Notes: generated from the sequence alone by a model not told the origin. Shown: positions 11,762 to 23,277, counted from the first letter of the stretch. The stretch is DNA of 64,000 nucleotides from Paramecium octaurelia (GCA_905182995.1 CAJJDP010000023.1:409474-473473); one strand, 5' to 3'. Program-made: numbers and translations.

Positions 11762-12649
11762 ATGTAATATCATTACCCTCAAGCTCAATATTATCCTTAG
11801 CAAAACTATGTATCTCCTATGCAAATGGATGTAATAATAAAAAATACATTTAGGCTGGCTTTAATTCTGGCTTAGATGCATTATCAAGATGCCCAAGTGT
11901 ATTTATAAAATAACGTCCTGATTATTTAGAGACATTAGGTGTTTGTGAAAAAAAAAATGCCTATTTCGTTTATCAATCTGACTCGATGGGAAATAAACCA
12001 GATTTCAAGCAATAAGCTCCAATTTTTAAATGCAAGGAAGAGAGCAGTTGTTGGCAGAGGAATTGCCTTCCTGGAGCATGTAGAGCATTTGATTTGAAAG
12101 TTAAATAATATAATGAACGATAAGATACTAACACAGTATTTAGGATGAGTAGAGAATACAGATGTACCTGTCTTTGTTTTGAGAGGTAATTTGTTTTGAG
12201 AATATACTTTATTAGACCTGAGATGGAAGTCCAATTGGAGAATGGAGTAAAGATAGGAACTATTTGTTATCCATTTTTGTTTTGTGATAAAGGTGTGGAT
12301 ATTTTGGATGAGAATGGTCAAATTGTCTATACTATAAGAGGAAGTTGTTGTTAATGGCCATTTTTGGTAAATCTGCCTTGTGAAACATGTTAAAGGGCTA
12401 GATTTGATATTATGGATTCTTAAGGATAAGTAAGTATAGATCAATATGATTTAGAAAATATCTGAATTATGGAAAGAATCTGCAGGATTTTGTAATGCCT
12501 TATGCGATGTTGATGCTACTAATTTTAGACTGTTATTTCCGATGCAATCATCGAGTAGATAGAAAGCATTGTTGTTAGCTGCTGCTTTATTTATTGATTT
12601 TAATTATTTTGAAGAGTCCCCTTAGGATAAATAAAATAATTAATTTTGA
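11762..12649 (+). CDS. Phospholipid scramblase family protein
   Basis: Introns of 23 nt (after the first 20 codons), 30 nt (12186-12215) and 25 nt leave exactly 270 codons, 269 aa. The N-terminus is short and Tyr/Gln/Pro-rich (MQYHYPQAQYYPQQ), as in scramblases. The core follows the scramblase plan: Cys-rich segment, REYRC-CLCF, RPEMEV, GTICYP, DENGQIVYTIRG-CC, and a final acidic loop plus hydrophobic helix (ALLLAAALFIDFNYFEE). These proteins move phospholipids between leaflets in a calcium-dependent way, or bind membranes through palmitoylated cysteines. The loop before the last helix (KISELWKES...VDATNFRLLFP) corresponds to the usual calcium-binding segment but is only weakly acidic. The NEK gene converges with a 56-bp gap. 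Confidence 0.85.
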
Positions 12650-12705
12650 TTAGCATATGCATGATTATTTATGATAAATAAAATGATTATCCTTTTTAAT
12701 GATTA

Positions 12706-15073
12706 TCATAGGTTAATTAATTATTCAGACAAATCCTTGATTTTATCAACACTCTTTGTAATTTCTATTTCGAAGTGTAGAATTTTGTAGATTACATAAA
12801 TTATTTAAGGATTTTTTGTATTAAGTAACTTATTTTAAATTAAATCGTCTATTTCTTCTTGATCTTTATCATTCAGTTCTTCTTAAGACTAATGAATTAT
12901 TATACTAAATTTACATTTAGTTTTGTCCTTAAGAAATTGATGACTTCTTCAAATAACCTTTATCCTAGATCCTGAATGCATTCTTTTCTTTTGATTTATA
13001 AGAATTACTCTAATTCCATCTTTCTTTGTTCAGCTTCCAACAGTTACTTATTGAGATCCATCTTCTTATTATCAATGCATAATTCAATAAACTGATTACA
13101 TTGATTTGTTTCTTCAAACGCCTCTTCTTGAATAGTATGAATATCTCTATTTTAAATTGGTTGTTCATCTCCATAATCAGCAGTGTCATCCCTTCCTTCC
13201 TCATCATTTCCACCATCTCCATCCTCAGGATCTGTATAAGCCTAGAAATGTAAATAATTATAGTATACTCCTTTGTCTGAGTCGTCTTAATATTCGCCAT
13301 TATTTTAACTATCCTGCTAAGCTGCTGTTTTCGGTTCAGATCTAAATTGTACTTATACATATTGATTAGATTCCATTTCACTTTGAGAATCAACAATAGT
13401 TGTGGGAATCTCATCAGCAAATGAAGTTATATCAATGATTTCTCTTTCTGGCTATATCACTTTGAAGTTACTATCATCTTTAGCAACAAACTCAGGTAAA
13501 TTCAAAACCATATCAACTTCTTCTTATGAGCAGGTTTGTTGTTTTGTGCTCTTAGTTTTATTTTATTTAGGTGTTTCCTTTGTTAATTCAATCTTATCAG
13601 CCTTTCTCAGAGGTTCTTTAACTTACCTTGCAGGTTCTTTCGGAGCACCTTTTCGAATTCTCTTTTTATCAATTTCTTCTATATTAGGATTTGAAACCTT
13701 TGCTTTTACCTATAACACTGGTTTTTTTGTAGGTTATACCTGCTAACTTGAGAAAATGTTTTATTACTAATTGGATTGATTATTATTTGATTAAGATGAA
13801 ATTATAGGAATTTAATTTGGCTGAAATTCGGCCTTTAATAACTCAGGTCTAGACACAATTATCCGATCATCTTATTTTTACTTTTGCAATTCAGAAACCT
13901 TATCTCTCCAGTCCTTATAAAAGTCATCCATTTTTTAATTTTAATTTTAAGCTTGATTCGGAGCAGATGTAGGTGGAACTTACACAATTTTCTTTTAAAC
14001 AACTGGAGTTTCTCTAACAGGTTCCTGCTTTCCTTTTACTTCTAATTGCAAATTTTGGGAAGATGTAGAAACTCTAGCTTTCAATGGTTTTCCTTATGGA
14101 GTACTTTTGACAGAAACAGGAACTGGGGTGGCAAAGGACTGCTGAGTTTCTTTAGGTTTGCTGATAACTGGTGTTTGAATGGGTTAAATTTGTGAGGTCT
14201 GTTTTGAATTAGGATGGGGTTAATTTAAATTTAATTGCATCCTCAAGTTCTATGCCTATTAAATCAGACCTGTCTAATGTCACATTTATAATTACTTGCT
14301 TATTGTAATAATTAGAATGCATCAGGCCTTTGTCGATAATCCTTTTGCAAACATTAATCAATCAATTATCCTAAAGCTGAGGAATACATTTATCCAATTG
14401 GTTCATACCTCCCTCTGATTATTTTGAGTACTAGGGCTCCTTGGCTATTAGCTTCGAATGGATGTTTAAAAGTGCAGAGTTCATATATAACACAACCTAA
14501 GGCCCAAATATCGCTTTTCTCGTTGTAGGGTTTCTCCTCACACATTTCAGGGGATAAGTAATAAGGAGTTCCTACCATAGTCCTTGCAAAGTTGTTTTGA
14601 TCGTTTAATAATTTAGCCACTCCCAGGTCTCCAATTCGAACTTGATCTTTGGAGAGAAATATATTCATAGACTTAATGTCTCTATGTAAAACTTTATTCT
14701 TATGAAGAAATGCCAATCCTAATGTTATTTGGATGAGGAATCTCCATACTTAATTTTCTGGCAACGGTCTTCCCATCTACATTTTTAATAGTTTGTGCAA
14801 ATCTCCCCCCTCACAAAATTCCATTACTATACATAACAATTACTTATCTATAAAGGATTCATAATATTTCACAATATATGAACTATCCAATTTCGCTAAG
14901 ATACTTGCTTCGTTTAAAGCTTCATTTTTCATTCTAGCATTCATTTTTGAAATGTTGATTTGTTTCATCACATAAGTTTGCTTATCAGCTTTGCGTCTCA
15001 CTTTGTACACCTATCCAAAGCTACCCTCGCCTAATTTATTCAAAATTTCAAATTCATTAAGTTTCGATTCCAT
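12706..15073 (-). CDS. NIMA-related protein kinase (NEK) with long C-terminal tail
   Basis: An intron of about 20 nt after the kinase domain and one of 26 nt near the 3' end give 774 codons, 773 aa. The kinase domain comes first: GEGSFGQV glycine loop, VMKQI lysine, HRDIKSMN catalytic loop, GDLGVAK (DLG instead of DFG, common in NEKs), and activation segment [12 protein letters not shown] with the NEK-type GTPYY. The tail is Pro/Gln/Lys-rich and disordered, then acidic, and ends in a helical region ([18 protein letters not shown]) like the end of NEK1 tails. NEKs act on centrioles, cilia and the cell cycle, and ciliates carry large NEK families. The first intron's exact borders are less certain than the rest. 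The gene is divergent from the DHH gene, with start codons 83 bp apart. Confidence 0.88.
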
Positions 15074-15155
15074 TTATTTAATAATTTAACAAATAATACC
15101 TTGCCAAAATCAATTTCAAAGAGGAATCCTTCAAATAATATTTCATTATTTAATT

Positions 15156-16358
15156 ATGTAAAAGAAAGAACCCTCAAGCAAACTATATGTCATTTATCAT
15201 GACCCTTGTTTGGATGGGATTTACTCCTTGTCAGGACTTATATTGCCCATTCTTGTTAAAATCAGAAAGGATAATTGGACTATCCAATAATACCTTGAAT
15301 TGCTCAGATCAGAACTCCCTAAAATATCCAAAGAAACCCAAAAACCCTAGGAGTATAAGCAAGAAGTTATTTATCAAGATGAACCAATAGAAAATCAAAA
15401 CATGGGCTTCTTCTATCCAACTATTTAGGACCTCTGTTATATGCCCATTAGATTGAGTGAAGATAATAATGAAGTTTAGAAAATAATCAAATTTTTAAAT
15501 GATGATTCTAAATCCTCAATTTTGATTATTGTGGACTATTTCGGAAGAACTTGGGATAATTTAGTACTGTTAACAAAAAGGTTTTAATATGTAATTGTTG
15601 TTGATCATCACTAAACATGTGTAAATGCAATTCCAGATTTCAAAAAAGAGAAATATTAAGTCCTTAATAAAGTGTCAGGAATTGACAATCTATTTATGCT
15701 AGTAAGCATAGACAAAGCTGCATGTCTCTTAGTGTAAGACTTTCATGAGTAAATCTTTTAAACGAAATACACATCATTGCTTCCTCCAAATATTGGAACC
15801 AAATTTACATTATTTACCAAATACATTTCAGATAATGACTTATTTGTGTTATAATACCCTGAGACAGAACCTTTGTAGATGGCCATAATGAGAAGAAGGT
15901 TGTAATTTGATGTTCGGTAAAATCCAGCAATCTTTTATAAATTACTAGAATTCGACTTCGATTTTCTAATTAAGGAAGGGTAACAATTAGCCATCTAAAG
16001 GAATAAGAAAGTCGAAAATTTAGTTAAGAATCGTAAAACAGTAGTATTTGGGAAAGATGCAGTAGGTTATGCACTCTATTGCGATGATTTAAGCATTATG
16101 AATCCCTTAGGTAACGCATTAGGCATTTTGGCCATGAGGTCAGGTGATCAAAATTTAGGTGCGGTTTATCATGATGACAAGAGCAATTCTACTTAGTATA
16201 AAATTCATTTGAGGTCTGCTCATCATGATGAAAATGGAGTTCTACTCAATAGATTTAGATGCGATGTTCTAGCTGAGTCTTTTGGTGGAGGAGGTCATGT
16301 TGGGGCAGCATCTCTATATATGAAAAAAAAGGAATGGAAAAAATTAATGTTTGAATGA
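15156..16358 (+). CDS. DHH/DHHA1 family phosphoesterase
   Basis: A single-exon gene of 401 codons. Motifs of the DHH superfamily appear in order: an N-terminal HDPCLDGIYS matching the H-x-D-x-D-G type motif in degenerate form, a beta strand ending in VDYFG, the signature VVDHHQT, and a C-terminal DHHA1 motif SFGGGGHVGAAS. Members are manganese-dependent phosphoesterases acting on short oligonucleotides, cyclic dinucleotides, or as RecJ-like nucleases. Size and order resemble the small eukaryotic/protist DHH proteins rather than RecJ. No targeting signal is obvious at MQKKEPSSK. The exact substrate cannot be told. Lack of introns over 1.2 kb is notable next to heavily split neighbours. Confidence 0.85.
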
Positions 16359-16434
16359 AATTATTTATGATAAATATTATTGTAGAAATTTTGTTGAATA
16401 ATATTAGTAATTATTTATTAAAAATTTGCTAATC

Positions 16435-16980
16435 TCATTTTTTACTTGTCATAGTTTCTTAACTATCCACATGATCTCCAGCCGAAGTTGCTATCAGATA
16501 AGACTATACAGATAAATTAGATTCATTAGATTCATGAATCAAATTAAAAGGATTGAGATACATGAAGTTCTCTAAGAATTTTTCTCCTATGATTTCATGG
16601 AATTGTTATACTTTGATTTAAAGACAAAAATTATAGAATTTAGGAGAATAGTCCCATAATTGTAGGATAATAGAAATAGAACGAAAATTTTTTAAATTTT
16701 GAATAAGAGAATATCAAATAAAAAATATTGGATTTATTATATAGGGGAAAAATTAGATAATCAGTGAAGACTCAATTTCAAAATTCTTGTAGATTACACT
16801 TCGTTTGGAATAAAAAATAATCAAAAAATACTTTTTAAATTAATCAAAGTAATGATAGATGAACACTTTTATTTTCGAAGGGTTCTTATGTATATATATG
16901 TAAATATATATATATCAATGAATAAAGTGAGGATAAAACTGTCTCCTTAGATATTACTTATAATTTTAGCATAGACAAGT
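16435..16980 (-). other. Possible gene remnant, 3' part open and coding-like
   Basis: The 3' portion (16435 to about 16750) reads without stop and has natural composition (LENFMYLNPFNLIHESN, SYLIATSAGDHVDSQETM) before TGA. Upstream the frame meets a TGA, and no splice arrangement joined it convincingly to a start; TA-rich tracts near 16900 look non-coding. It may be a decayed gene or a short unrecognised one. The rest of 16359-17095 shows nothing else. Confidence 0.25.
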
Positions 16981-17095
16981 GATTATAAGAAGTCTACAGT
17001 TAAGAAATAAATTGGAAATCAGTTAAAATTAACGAAGTGTTTTAAATAAATAACTTTATTTAATAGATCAGATTTATTTTGTATTTGGTTTCGCT

Positions 17096-18151
17096 TCATT
17101 GAAAAAATTACATTGGAAATCCTATATTTGGTTAAAAATAGCAAAAGGGATATATGAGTTATATTGGTTAAAAGCTTGGAAGAATTGGAGATATAAGATG
17201 CTGCTCGTTAAAGGTGTTAAGGCTTTCGTTTAAGGAACTCAAATTTGTTTAAACTTTTTCTATCTGACTTGCTAATTCGTCAGGATCACAAGTATGATAT
17301 TTTTTGATTAACTTTAAGATGTACTTCTCTTTTTAAGAATTTAATTCATTCTAAGATATTTGAAAAATATACTAAATGGATTTTTTTTGCAATTTTTTTC
17401 ATAATCGAATTATAGCAGTTCTTAATTTTATTATCAGTCCGCCCTGGCATCAGTTTTGCAATACCAGACCAATTTTTGTTCATTTTCTTAGCGTAAAGCA
17501 TAAGTGCATATTTTTCTTAATGTGAGAAAGGCTTCCTATTGAAATATTAATCAGATTTACTTATTGATTTTGGAATTTATCACATTATTATACCGTTCAC
17601 GTATCTACTTTTAATATCTTAAATTTTTTGTTAAGTAAGTAAATTCCTTAGCTATTATAGTCCATTTGTTGCCTGGATATTTCCTTCATTGATATTTATA
17701 AATACTATCTTAATTGAATCAATATTTAGTCTTCTTCTGGAGTCCATGGTAGTTATTTCAAGGTTTGCTTTAAAAGACTCATCCATTTTTCCAGAAGAAA
17801 TTACTCTGGAAGATCTAATACTTTTTCAAAATATGCGAAGACACCTTTGTGATGCTAGAGTGTAAACATATGCTTTATAAATACCAATTCATAGAATTGT
17901 AAGTTTCTCTTCTCAGCTAATTTAGCAACACACCAAATAAACAAGTATTTATCTTTTTCATGCCATTTGCTTCGATTGCTATCTTAGTTAAAATGCACTT
18001 TAAATTCATTGCTTAAATAATGTTCTAATTATTAAAAAGTCATTTTCTGTTTAGGGAACTTGACAATTTACTTAAGTTGTTCCTCATTTAAGTCTAAGTC
18101 TTTAGAATCTCCTATTTCTTACAGGAATTCAGTCCATTTTAAAGATTGCAT
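17096..18151 (-). CDS. Two-repeat Myb/SANT DNA-binding protein
   Basis: Three introns (22, 25 and 22 nt) leave exactly 329 codons, 328 aa. Two adjacent Myb repeats fill the second half: LPWTPEEDQILIQL...YPGNKWTIIAKEF, then RKPFSHQEKYALMLYAKK...NWSGIAKLMPGRTDNKIKNCYNSIMKK. The second shows the classic GRTDNxIKNxxNS recognition helix. In repeat two the first Trp is Phe. The N-terminal half is a different, helix-rich region (WHEKDKYLFIWCVAKLAEKR). It probably binds specific DNA and regulates transcription, or acts in a cell-cycle or snRNA-gene complex. The C-tail is Pro/Phe/Gln-rich. Both DNA-contact helices appear intact. Confidence 0.85.
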
Positions 18152-18301
18152 TTAATTTAAAATTAATAATCTTATATTCTTCTTAGCCCCCTATTAAACT
18201 AAGGATATTAAGATTTAAATTTTTGACTCTAAAAGTAGCGCTCAGATTTCCGTTTTACAATATGAAATATTTTGTTATAATCTAAGGATTCTTAATCTTT
18301 A

Positions 18302-18743
18302 TCAGTTTATCAATGGATTTAATTATTAATTTTTAATTAATTTGTCAATGATAGTTTAATTCTCAATATTAATGTTATTTGATTAACTAAAATCCGCATA
18401 CAGTTCAATCGTTAAATACAACTATTCAATTATACAAGTATTGATAACGGGCAGATATTGATAAATCACAAATCTTCTAAATCCTTATTCTTTATTGTGT
18501 AGACTGTGTTACTATAATATTCTAAGCAATCTCCTCACAATATGATATGTTGAATTAAACATCCAGCTTATGATTTAAAAGATTTCTAATTTCAATATTT
18601 ATTAGGATTTTAATAATTATATAAATATTTTTAATTAAATTCCAAAATTAATCGAAATTTTTTGGAAACTCAAAAATTAATTTTATACAATCCTCAAAAT
18701 ATAAATTTACTACTTGCTGGATGAGTGTCGGATTGAGATTCAT
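18302..18743 (-). other. Unresolved open frames, possible small gene
   Basis: An ATG at 18743 opens a frame of about 100 codons (MNLNPTLIQQVVN), and a neighbouring frame is open and basic further on (HIVRRLLRILQQHSLHNKE) to a TGA at 18302. Joining them needs an intron of 3n+1 nt, and I found no GT..AG pair that fits. It may be a pseudogene or chance openness; 18152-18301 holds nothing clear. Confidence 0.2.
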
Positions 18744-18796
18744 TATTTATTATTATAATTATTTAAATATTGTATTATATATTGATTTTAAATGTA

Positions 18797-19353
18797 TCAA
18801 GCACCTTGATTTGGACTAACAATTTATTATTTCTTGCTTAAAAATGCTTCTCGTGCATCATTGATTTCTCTGTCATCCACTCCCAACATTTTAAGAGTTT
18901 GATCTAAAAGATTCAGAATTGTGTTAAATTGAGCTTCTGTGATATTTAGTTTGCAATGATCTTAATAATTTTATTACGCTGCTGGTTTTCCTCCAAATAA
19001 TTATAAAACTACAGCATTAAAATGCTATGAAACTTTCTAAATAATTATATCAAAATAATATACACTCTTTTCAACATTCTAGAAAAGGGACTTTAAATCT
19101 TTATTATTAGAAATACGATCGAATAATAATGAAATCATAGGTTAAATTGCTTACTCTCCTCCCAGTCTCTCAATTAAGGGAACTTTCTATATACTTGCAT
19201 CCAAGATCTTAGCTAATAAATCAAAAAACTATTACCACTCCCTCTATTATCTGAATTCAATACTTTTATACCAACAATACCAATAGCAGCAGCAACAGCT
19301 GCAATGGCAACAGCTGCTTTGTTTTTTTCTATAAAGTTTTGAATTTTTTGCAT
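18797..19353 (-). CDS. Truncated hemoglobin with N-terminal membrane anchor
   Basis: A 35-nt intron (19229-19263) and a likely 27-nt intron (19037-19063) give 165 codons, 164 aa. The globin part starts PLIERLGGEQAIQPM (helices A-B of truncated hemoglobins), has the CD1 Phe in SLFQN, a shortened C-D-E region, LFGGKPAA before helix F, and the proximal His in DHCKLNITEAQF, then helices G-H ending LKMLGVDDREINDAREAFL. It should bind heme and O2 or NO. Ahead of the globin is an extra N-terminus with a hydrophobic Ala-rich stretch (AAVAIAAVAAAIGIVG), which looks like a membrane anchor or mitochondrial/ER leader; classical Paramecium hemoglobin lacks this. Without the 27-nt intron the C-E region would carry nine extra residues. 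It is head-to-head with the bL19m gene. Confidence 0.8.
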
Positions 19354-19375
19354 AAATATAATTTAATATAAATAT
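19354..19375. promoter_or_regulatory. 22-bp spacer between divergent start codons
   Basis: The start codons of the hemoglobin gene (minus) and the ribosomal bL19m gene (plus) are separated by only 22 bp of almost pure A/T. Both 5' untranslated regions and any promoter must fit here or overlap the coding sequences. This follows directly from the two start assignments. Confidence 0.65.
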
Positions 19376-20190
19376 ATGATTGGAATTTGCAGATCATTAG
19401 TAAACACCATTCCTAGATTCAACATAGTTTATGGCTATGTACCAAAGAGGTCACCCTTTGATAAGACTCATTACATTGAGAATTACATACCCAGATAAAT
19501 TCCTTACCCAAAATCAAGAAGACCTAGATTACCGTAATGGGATGATGAATAAACAATTTGGCCAGTCATCCCTCCATCACCCATTTTGCCAAGAAAAAAG
19601 TTGTTATAATAATTAGAAAAAGAAGAATATGAAAGACTACAAATTATCAAAGTAATTCCATTCAATAATTAAAGCCTATGACATTCCCTGATTTTAGAGT
19701 GGGAGATGTGATTCAAGTCAAATGGATTCATAATATGAGTGAACCTACTATGAATACTTACTAAGGTTTATGCGTTGGAAAAAGAAGATCAAACTCATTA
19801 GATGCTTCGTTCAAATTTATTTTCAGATATTGTGGTGTGGACGTTTTCATGAATGTCAAACAAAATTCACCTTATTTAAAAGAGGTTACTATTCTTAAAA
19901 AGGGCACAGGTAATATTAGAAATAAAGTGTCTATATTTAAAAAGCGGTTGTCTAAGTAGCAATTCATTACTCCTCTTATGAAAAAAGGAAAACCTGTCAG
20001 AAGAAAGGATGATCCGATTCGCAAGAGAAGTTCAAGATCAAGAACTTCTATTTCAATGCTAAAATCAATAGATGATCCATTATTGGTAGAAAAACCTGTT
20101 GAGAAGAAAACAAAAAAAGTATATAAAAAGAAATAAGCAGAACAAGAAACAATTGTAGAGCCAAATGATAACACTAATAAATAATAATGA
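19376..20190 (+). CDS. Mitochondrial large-subunit ribosomal protein bL19
   Basis: A 23-nt intron (GTAATTCC...TTAAAG) leaves exactly 264 codons, 263 aa. The central domain is L19: FRVGDVIQVKW, then TYQGLCVGKRR, FKFIFRYCGVDVFMNV and YLKEVTILKKG, the SH3-like barrel that contacts the ribosomal subunit interface. The N-terminal 75 residues, with a basic/hydrophobic start (MIGICRSLVNTIPRF), look like a mitochondrial presequence plus extension. A Lys/Arg/Ser-rich tail of about 80 residues is an addition not found in bacterial L19 (about 115 aa). Cytosolic ribosomes use unrelated eL19, so this is the organellar protein. It is divergent from the anchored hemoglobin gene and convergent with the next gene (29-bp gap). 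Confidence 0.9.
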
Positions 20191-20219
20191 GTTTTTAGTA
20201 TACGTATAAATGTTGAGCA

Positions 20220-20570
20220 TCACAATTATTATTTTTATTATAATTTATGCTCTCGTTTTGATTTCATAAAAGTTTCAAATTGTTTGCTTAAGATTTAAGA
20301 ATTAATATTCATGACTTTTGCCTTTGGAGATTTTGACTTTACATCGATAATAGCTTAATTATATTGATGAATCTTTAAAACGTCAGGAGACTTGGATTTA
20401 ATATTTGGAAATGGAGTTTTGTTGTTTCCCTTAATATTGATTGAGTAAACACTTGAAGCAGGTTCCAATACTTTTTTATTTTTTTCTCTTTGTGTTACTG
20501 ATGAAAATTAAGAGAAATCGATTTCTCCATAGTTTCGATTTCCTTTCTCAGCTAATTTGTTTTTCCACAT
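20220..20570 (-). CDS. Unrecognised basic 116-aa protein
   Basis: A single exon of 117 codons, starting MWKNKLAEKGNRNYGEIDF and ending in a Gln/Lys-rich tail. It is polar and basic with repeated KSKSP-type pairs, probably largely disordered. No signal peptide or membrane helix. Similar short Lys/Ser/Pro proteins occur among ciliary and cytoskeletal components, but nothing specific is recognised. Its 3' end is 29 bp from that of bL19m. Confidence 0.6.
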
Positions 20571-20940
20571 TGCAATAAGCTATATTAAATAAATTTTATT
20601 ATTTTTTTTAATACAGAAATTAGTAATATTTATTTTTACTATTGTTATTGTCATATACCAAGTTTTTATTAATAACCATAATTGAAGGGAGATATTGGAG
20701 GATAATTTTATTATTGAATCATTTAAGCTGGATTACTTTTAATATTCTAATTAGAAGTCTTTTATAAATAATTTTCTAATTCTAAAATAATAAGTCTTAT
20801 TTGAAATATAATTATATCCTCTTATTATAGTAATATACGCCTCAACATAGTCCATAATCATTATAAAATAGAAATCTACTGCAATCAAATTTTGATATTT
20901 TTATTATCTAAGTGTTATTGAATTTATTAAATTAATATAC
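20571..20940. other. AT-rich intergenic, no gene seen
   Basis: About 370 bp between two minus-strand genes with no coding-like frame; it would contain the promoter of the 116-aa gene and the 3' flank of ZMYND10. Confidence 0.5.
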
Positions 20941-22385
20941 TCAATCAATTTGATCCAATAATTTATCTGATTACTTCTCTACTTACTTAGAGTCTTCTTA
21001 TTTTTATGTCGTAGTTGTCTTACAATTGACCTTATGTTTTGGCCAATCACCAACTTAGCAATCTTTGCTACAATACCACACTTATTTGCAACGAGAACAT
21101 CTCTTTGTAGCTTCCTTTGTACATTTCTCACATTTAAATCCATCAATAATACCTTCAAACACTGTATTGGAATATAATTCAGCCATTCTTTTGATATCTA
21201 TTAAAATATGAATATATAATACCTTCTTTTATACTTGGATCATCTATTTGGAAATACTCTTCTTTTTATTTTTAAGCAATAGAGCTCCAATTCTTATCTT
21301 TGCATATTGCTAAACGTAATTCTGGCAATTACTGTACTACAATAGTATTTTTACTCTAAGTTTGTACTTACAATAGGGATAATTCTTCCAAAGACCTCAA
21401 CATATCCACAAGTTGGGGAATCTAATCCAAAAGCAATTCATTCATAAATTTCCTTAATCTTAATAAATTACTCTTTTTAAAATCATTCAATTCATATTTC
21501 CTTCTACTTTCTGGATCCATGAATAAATTATATATTGTAATCCACAATTAAGCTTCAATTTTAGGTAGTTTACTATAATCTTCCTTATTTAAAGTAACCC
21601 ACTTTGATTATTCAAATACTTCTCTTTCATTATTAGGATTAATTCTCAACCAAGGTTTCTCTTCAATCAAAGGGACTAGTAAAAAGAAAAAGTCATTTTC
21701 AACAATAATTTGGTGTAAGATATTAATTGGCAAATGCTTTAAATGATCAGTTATGAATCTTATGATGCTTAAACACATCATTTGAATTTAAAACTCTACA
21801 TTCTAAAATTGTTCATCTATTTCAGCTTCTTTCGTTCTATTCTTGTAATAATCAATGCTTTTTTTCTCAATCTTTTTTGCAGGTGGCCTAAATCTTTTTT
21901 ACAATTCAGTACTTCTATAGTAAAGCTGTTAATTTTCGATAGCAATAATCCACTATCTCAAGAATATAACCTTCTGATGCATCTATCGAAGTTCTGTGAA
22001 ATAAGCAAATTTATAATAAATTGCAGACAATAGCTTCATGTTAAAGTACTGTGTAAGATCTAATTGATGACAATTCAGTAAAATGAGATTTCAAATAAGG
22101 GAACACATATTGCTTCCACATTTCAGTCATTATTAAATCATAGATTAATGGTTTGATTTTGTCAAAGGTACAGAAGGCTTCCATAATGAATTCGTCAGAT
22201 CTAGTTATGGCATTTATGTGTGCTTAAAAATTAAGTTTTTATAAAACCTCATCTTATGCGAACCACCTATATATTAAATATTTTTACTTTTTGCATCCTA
22301 ATTCAGTAATCTCAAATATTTGAAGAGCTTCAATATAATGCTCAGCTTCATAAGCTGTCAATATATCAGTCAATTAAATATTCAT
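20941..22385 (-). CDS. ZMYND10: ZMYND10, axonemal dynein preassembly factor
   Basis: Two 25-nt introns leave exactly 465 codons, 464 aa, close to human ZMYND10 (440 aa). Similarity runs along the whole length: EMWKQYVFPYL near residue 95, HEAIVCNLL...SEGYILEIVDYCYRKLTALL, KLPKIEAQLWITIYNLFMDPESRRKYEL, KSNLLRLRKFMNELLLDQIPQL, KDKNWSSIAQKQ, and a C-terminal MYND zinc finger C-x2-C...C-x2-C...YCSKDCQVGDWPKHKVNC with all zinc ligands. ZMYND10 acts in the cytoplasm with LRRC6 and chaperones to assemble dynein arms, so this gene should be needed for ciliary beating. The MYND finger is followed by a Lys/Gln/Glu-rich tail. This is among the safest functional calls in the window. Confidence 0.92.
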
Positions 22386-22620
22386 TTTATATTATTAATA
22401 ATTTGATCAGAAACTAATTTTAAAGAAAATCAGAATTTCTAACAATTCCATTTAACATAAACTTAGTATTATAATTATTGTTTGTTAATTTGCCTTACAA
22501 TTACTTACTAAAGTAAAAGAAAGAAGATAGTCTATCATAAAAAGAGAAAGGTGCTTAAAATAAATTCAAAAAATAGATTCTACAAATTGAATAAAAGTGT
22601 TAATAAATGTAATAAACAAT

Positions 22621-23084
22621 ATGTCAAAAGTAAACCAGAACCTAATAAAGCATTTTTAAAAAGAAAAGGATTTATAAAGTCATATCCTATCAAATTATAA
22701 TTGTTTATTTTTTCTAAAATTAACAGATCTTATGATTAATTATTTAGATTTTATTTTAAATACTTAAATAATAAATATAGATCCTTTATATATATTAAAA
22801 AATTATTAAGCTTACTAATTAAAGAGGCATAATATTTTCAATATGAATATTAAACGAACTTCTTGAAAGATCAAATTAACAACAAGTTAAAATAAGGGTA
22901 TGATAAATCTAACGCAGAATAGTAATTCCAGTACAGTTATGATCTATCAGATAAAATGTAAACGAAAAGGATGGACTTAGGACATTTTTATCCAAAAAGT
23001 AATTAAAGAATTGCTACTTCAATGAGTAGAGAATTACATTAAGAATTCGAGAATTCTAACAGAAATCTCAATACATCAGAGTGA
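22621..23084 (+). CDS. Doubtful small gene with unresolved splice
   Basis: The 3' part (about 22850-23084) is open and polar (NFLKDQINNKLKQGYD, SDKMQTKRMDLGHFYPKSN) up to TGA. The only upstream ATG with a long frame (22621, MSKVNQNLIKHFQ) lies in another frame, and joining needs an intron of 3n+2 nt that I could not place. A real short gene is plausible from composition, but the 5' structure is unknown. Confidence 0.35.
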
Positions 23085-23277
23085 TCGATAAATTGAGTTA
23101 TGGGAAGAAGAAAACAACGCATATGGCAATTTATAGCAAATTTAACATAAATTGATTTCAGTTATTATATATTCAATATTCATCTGAGAGTTAAATGTTC
23201 AACATGTAATTTTTTTAAATTCTTAAGAAGAAAAAGGAATAAAATTGAAATAAATACATTTATTTAATTTATTTAAT

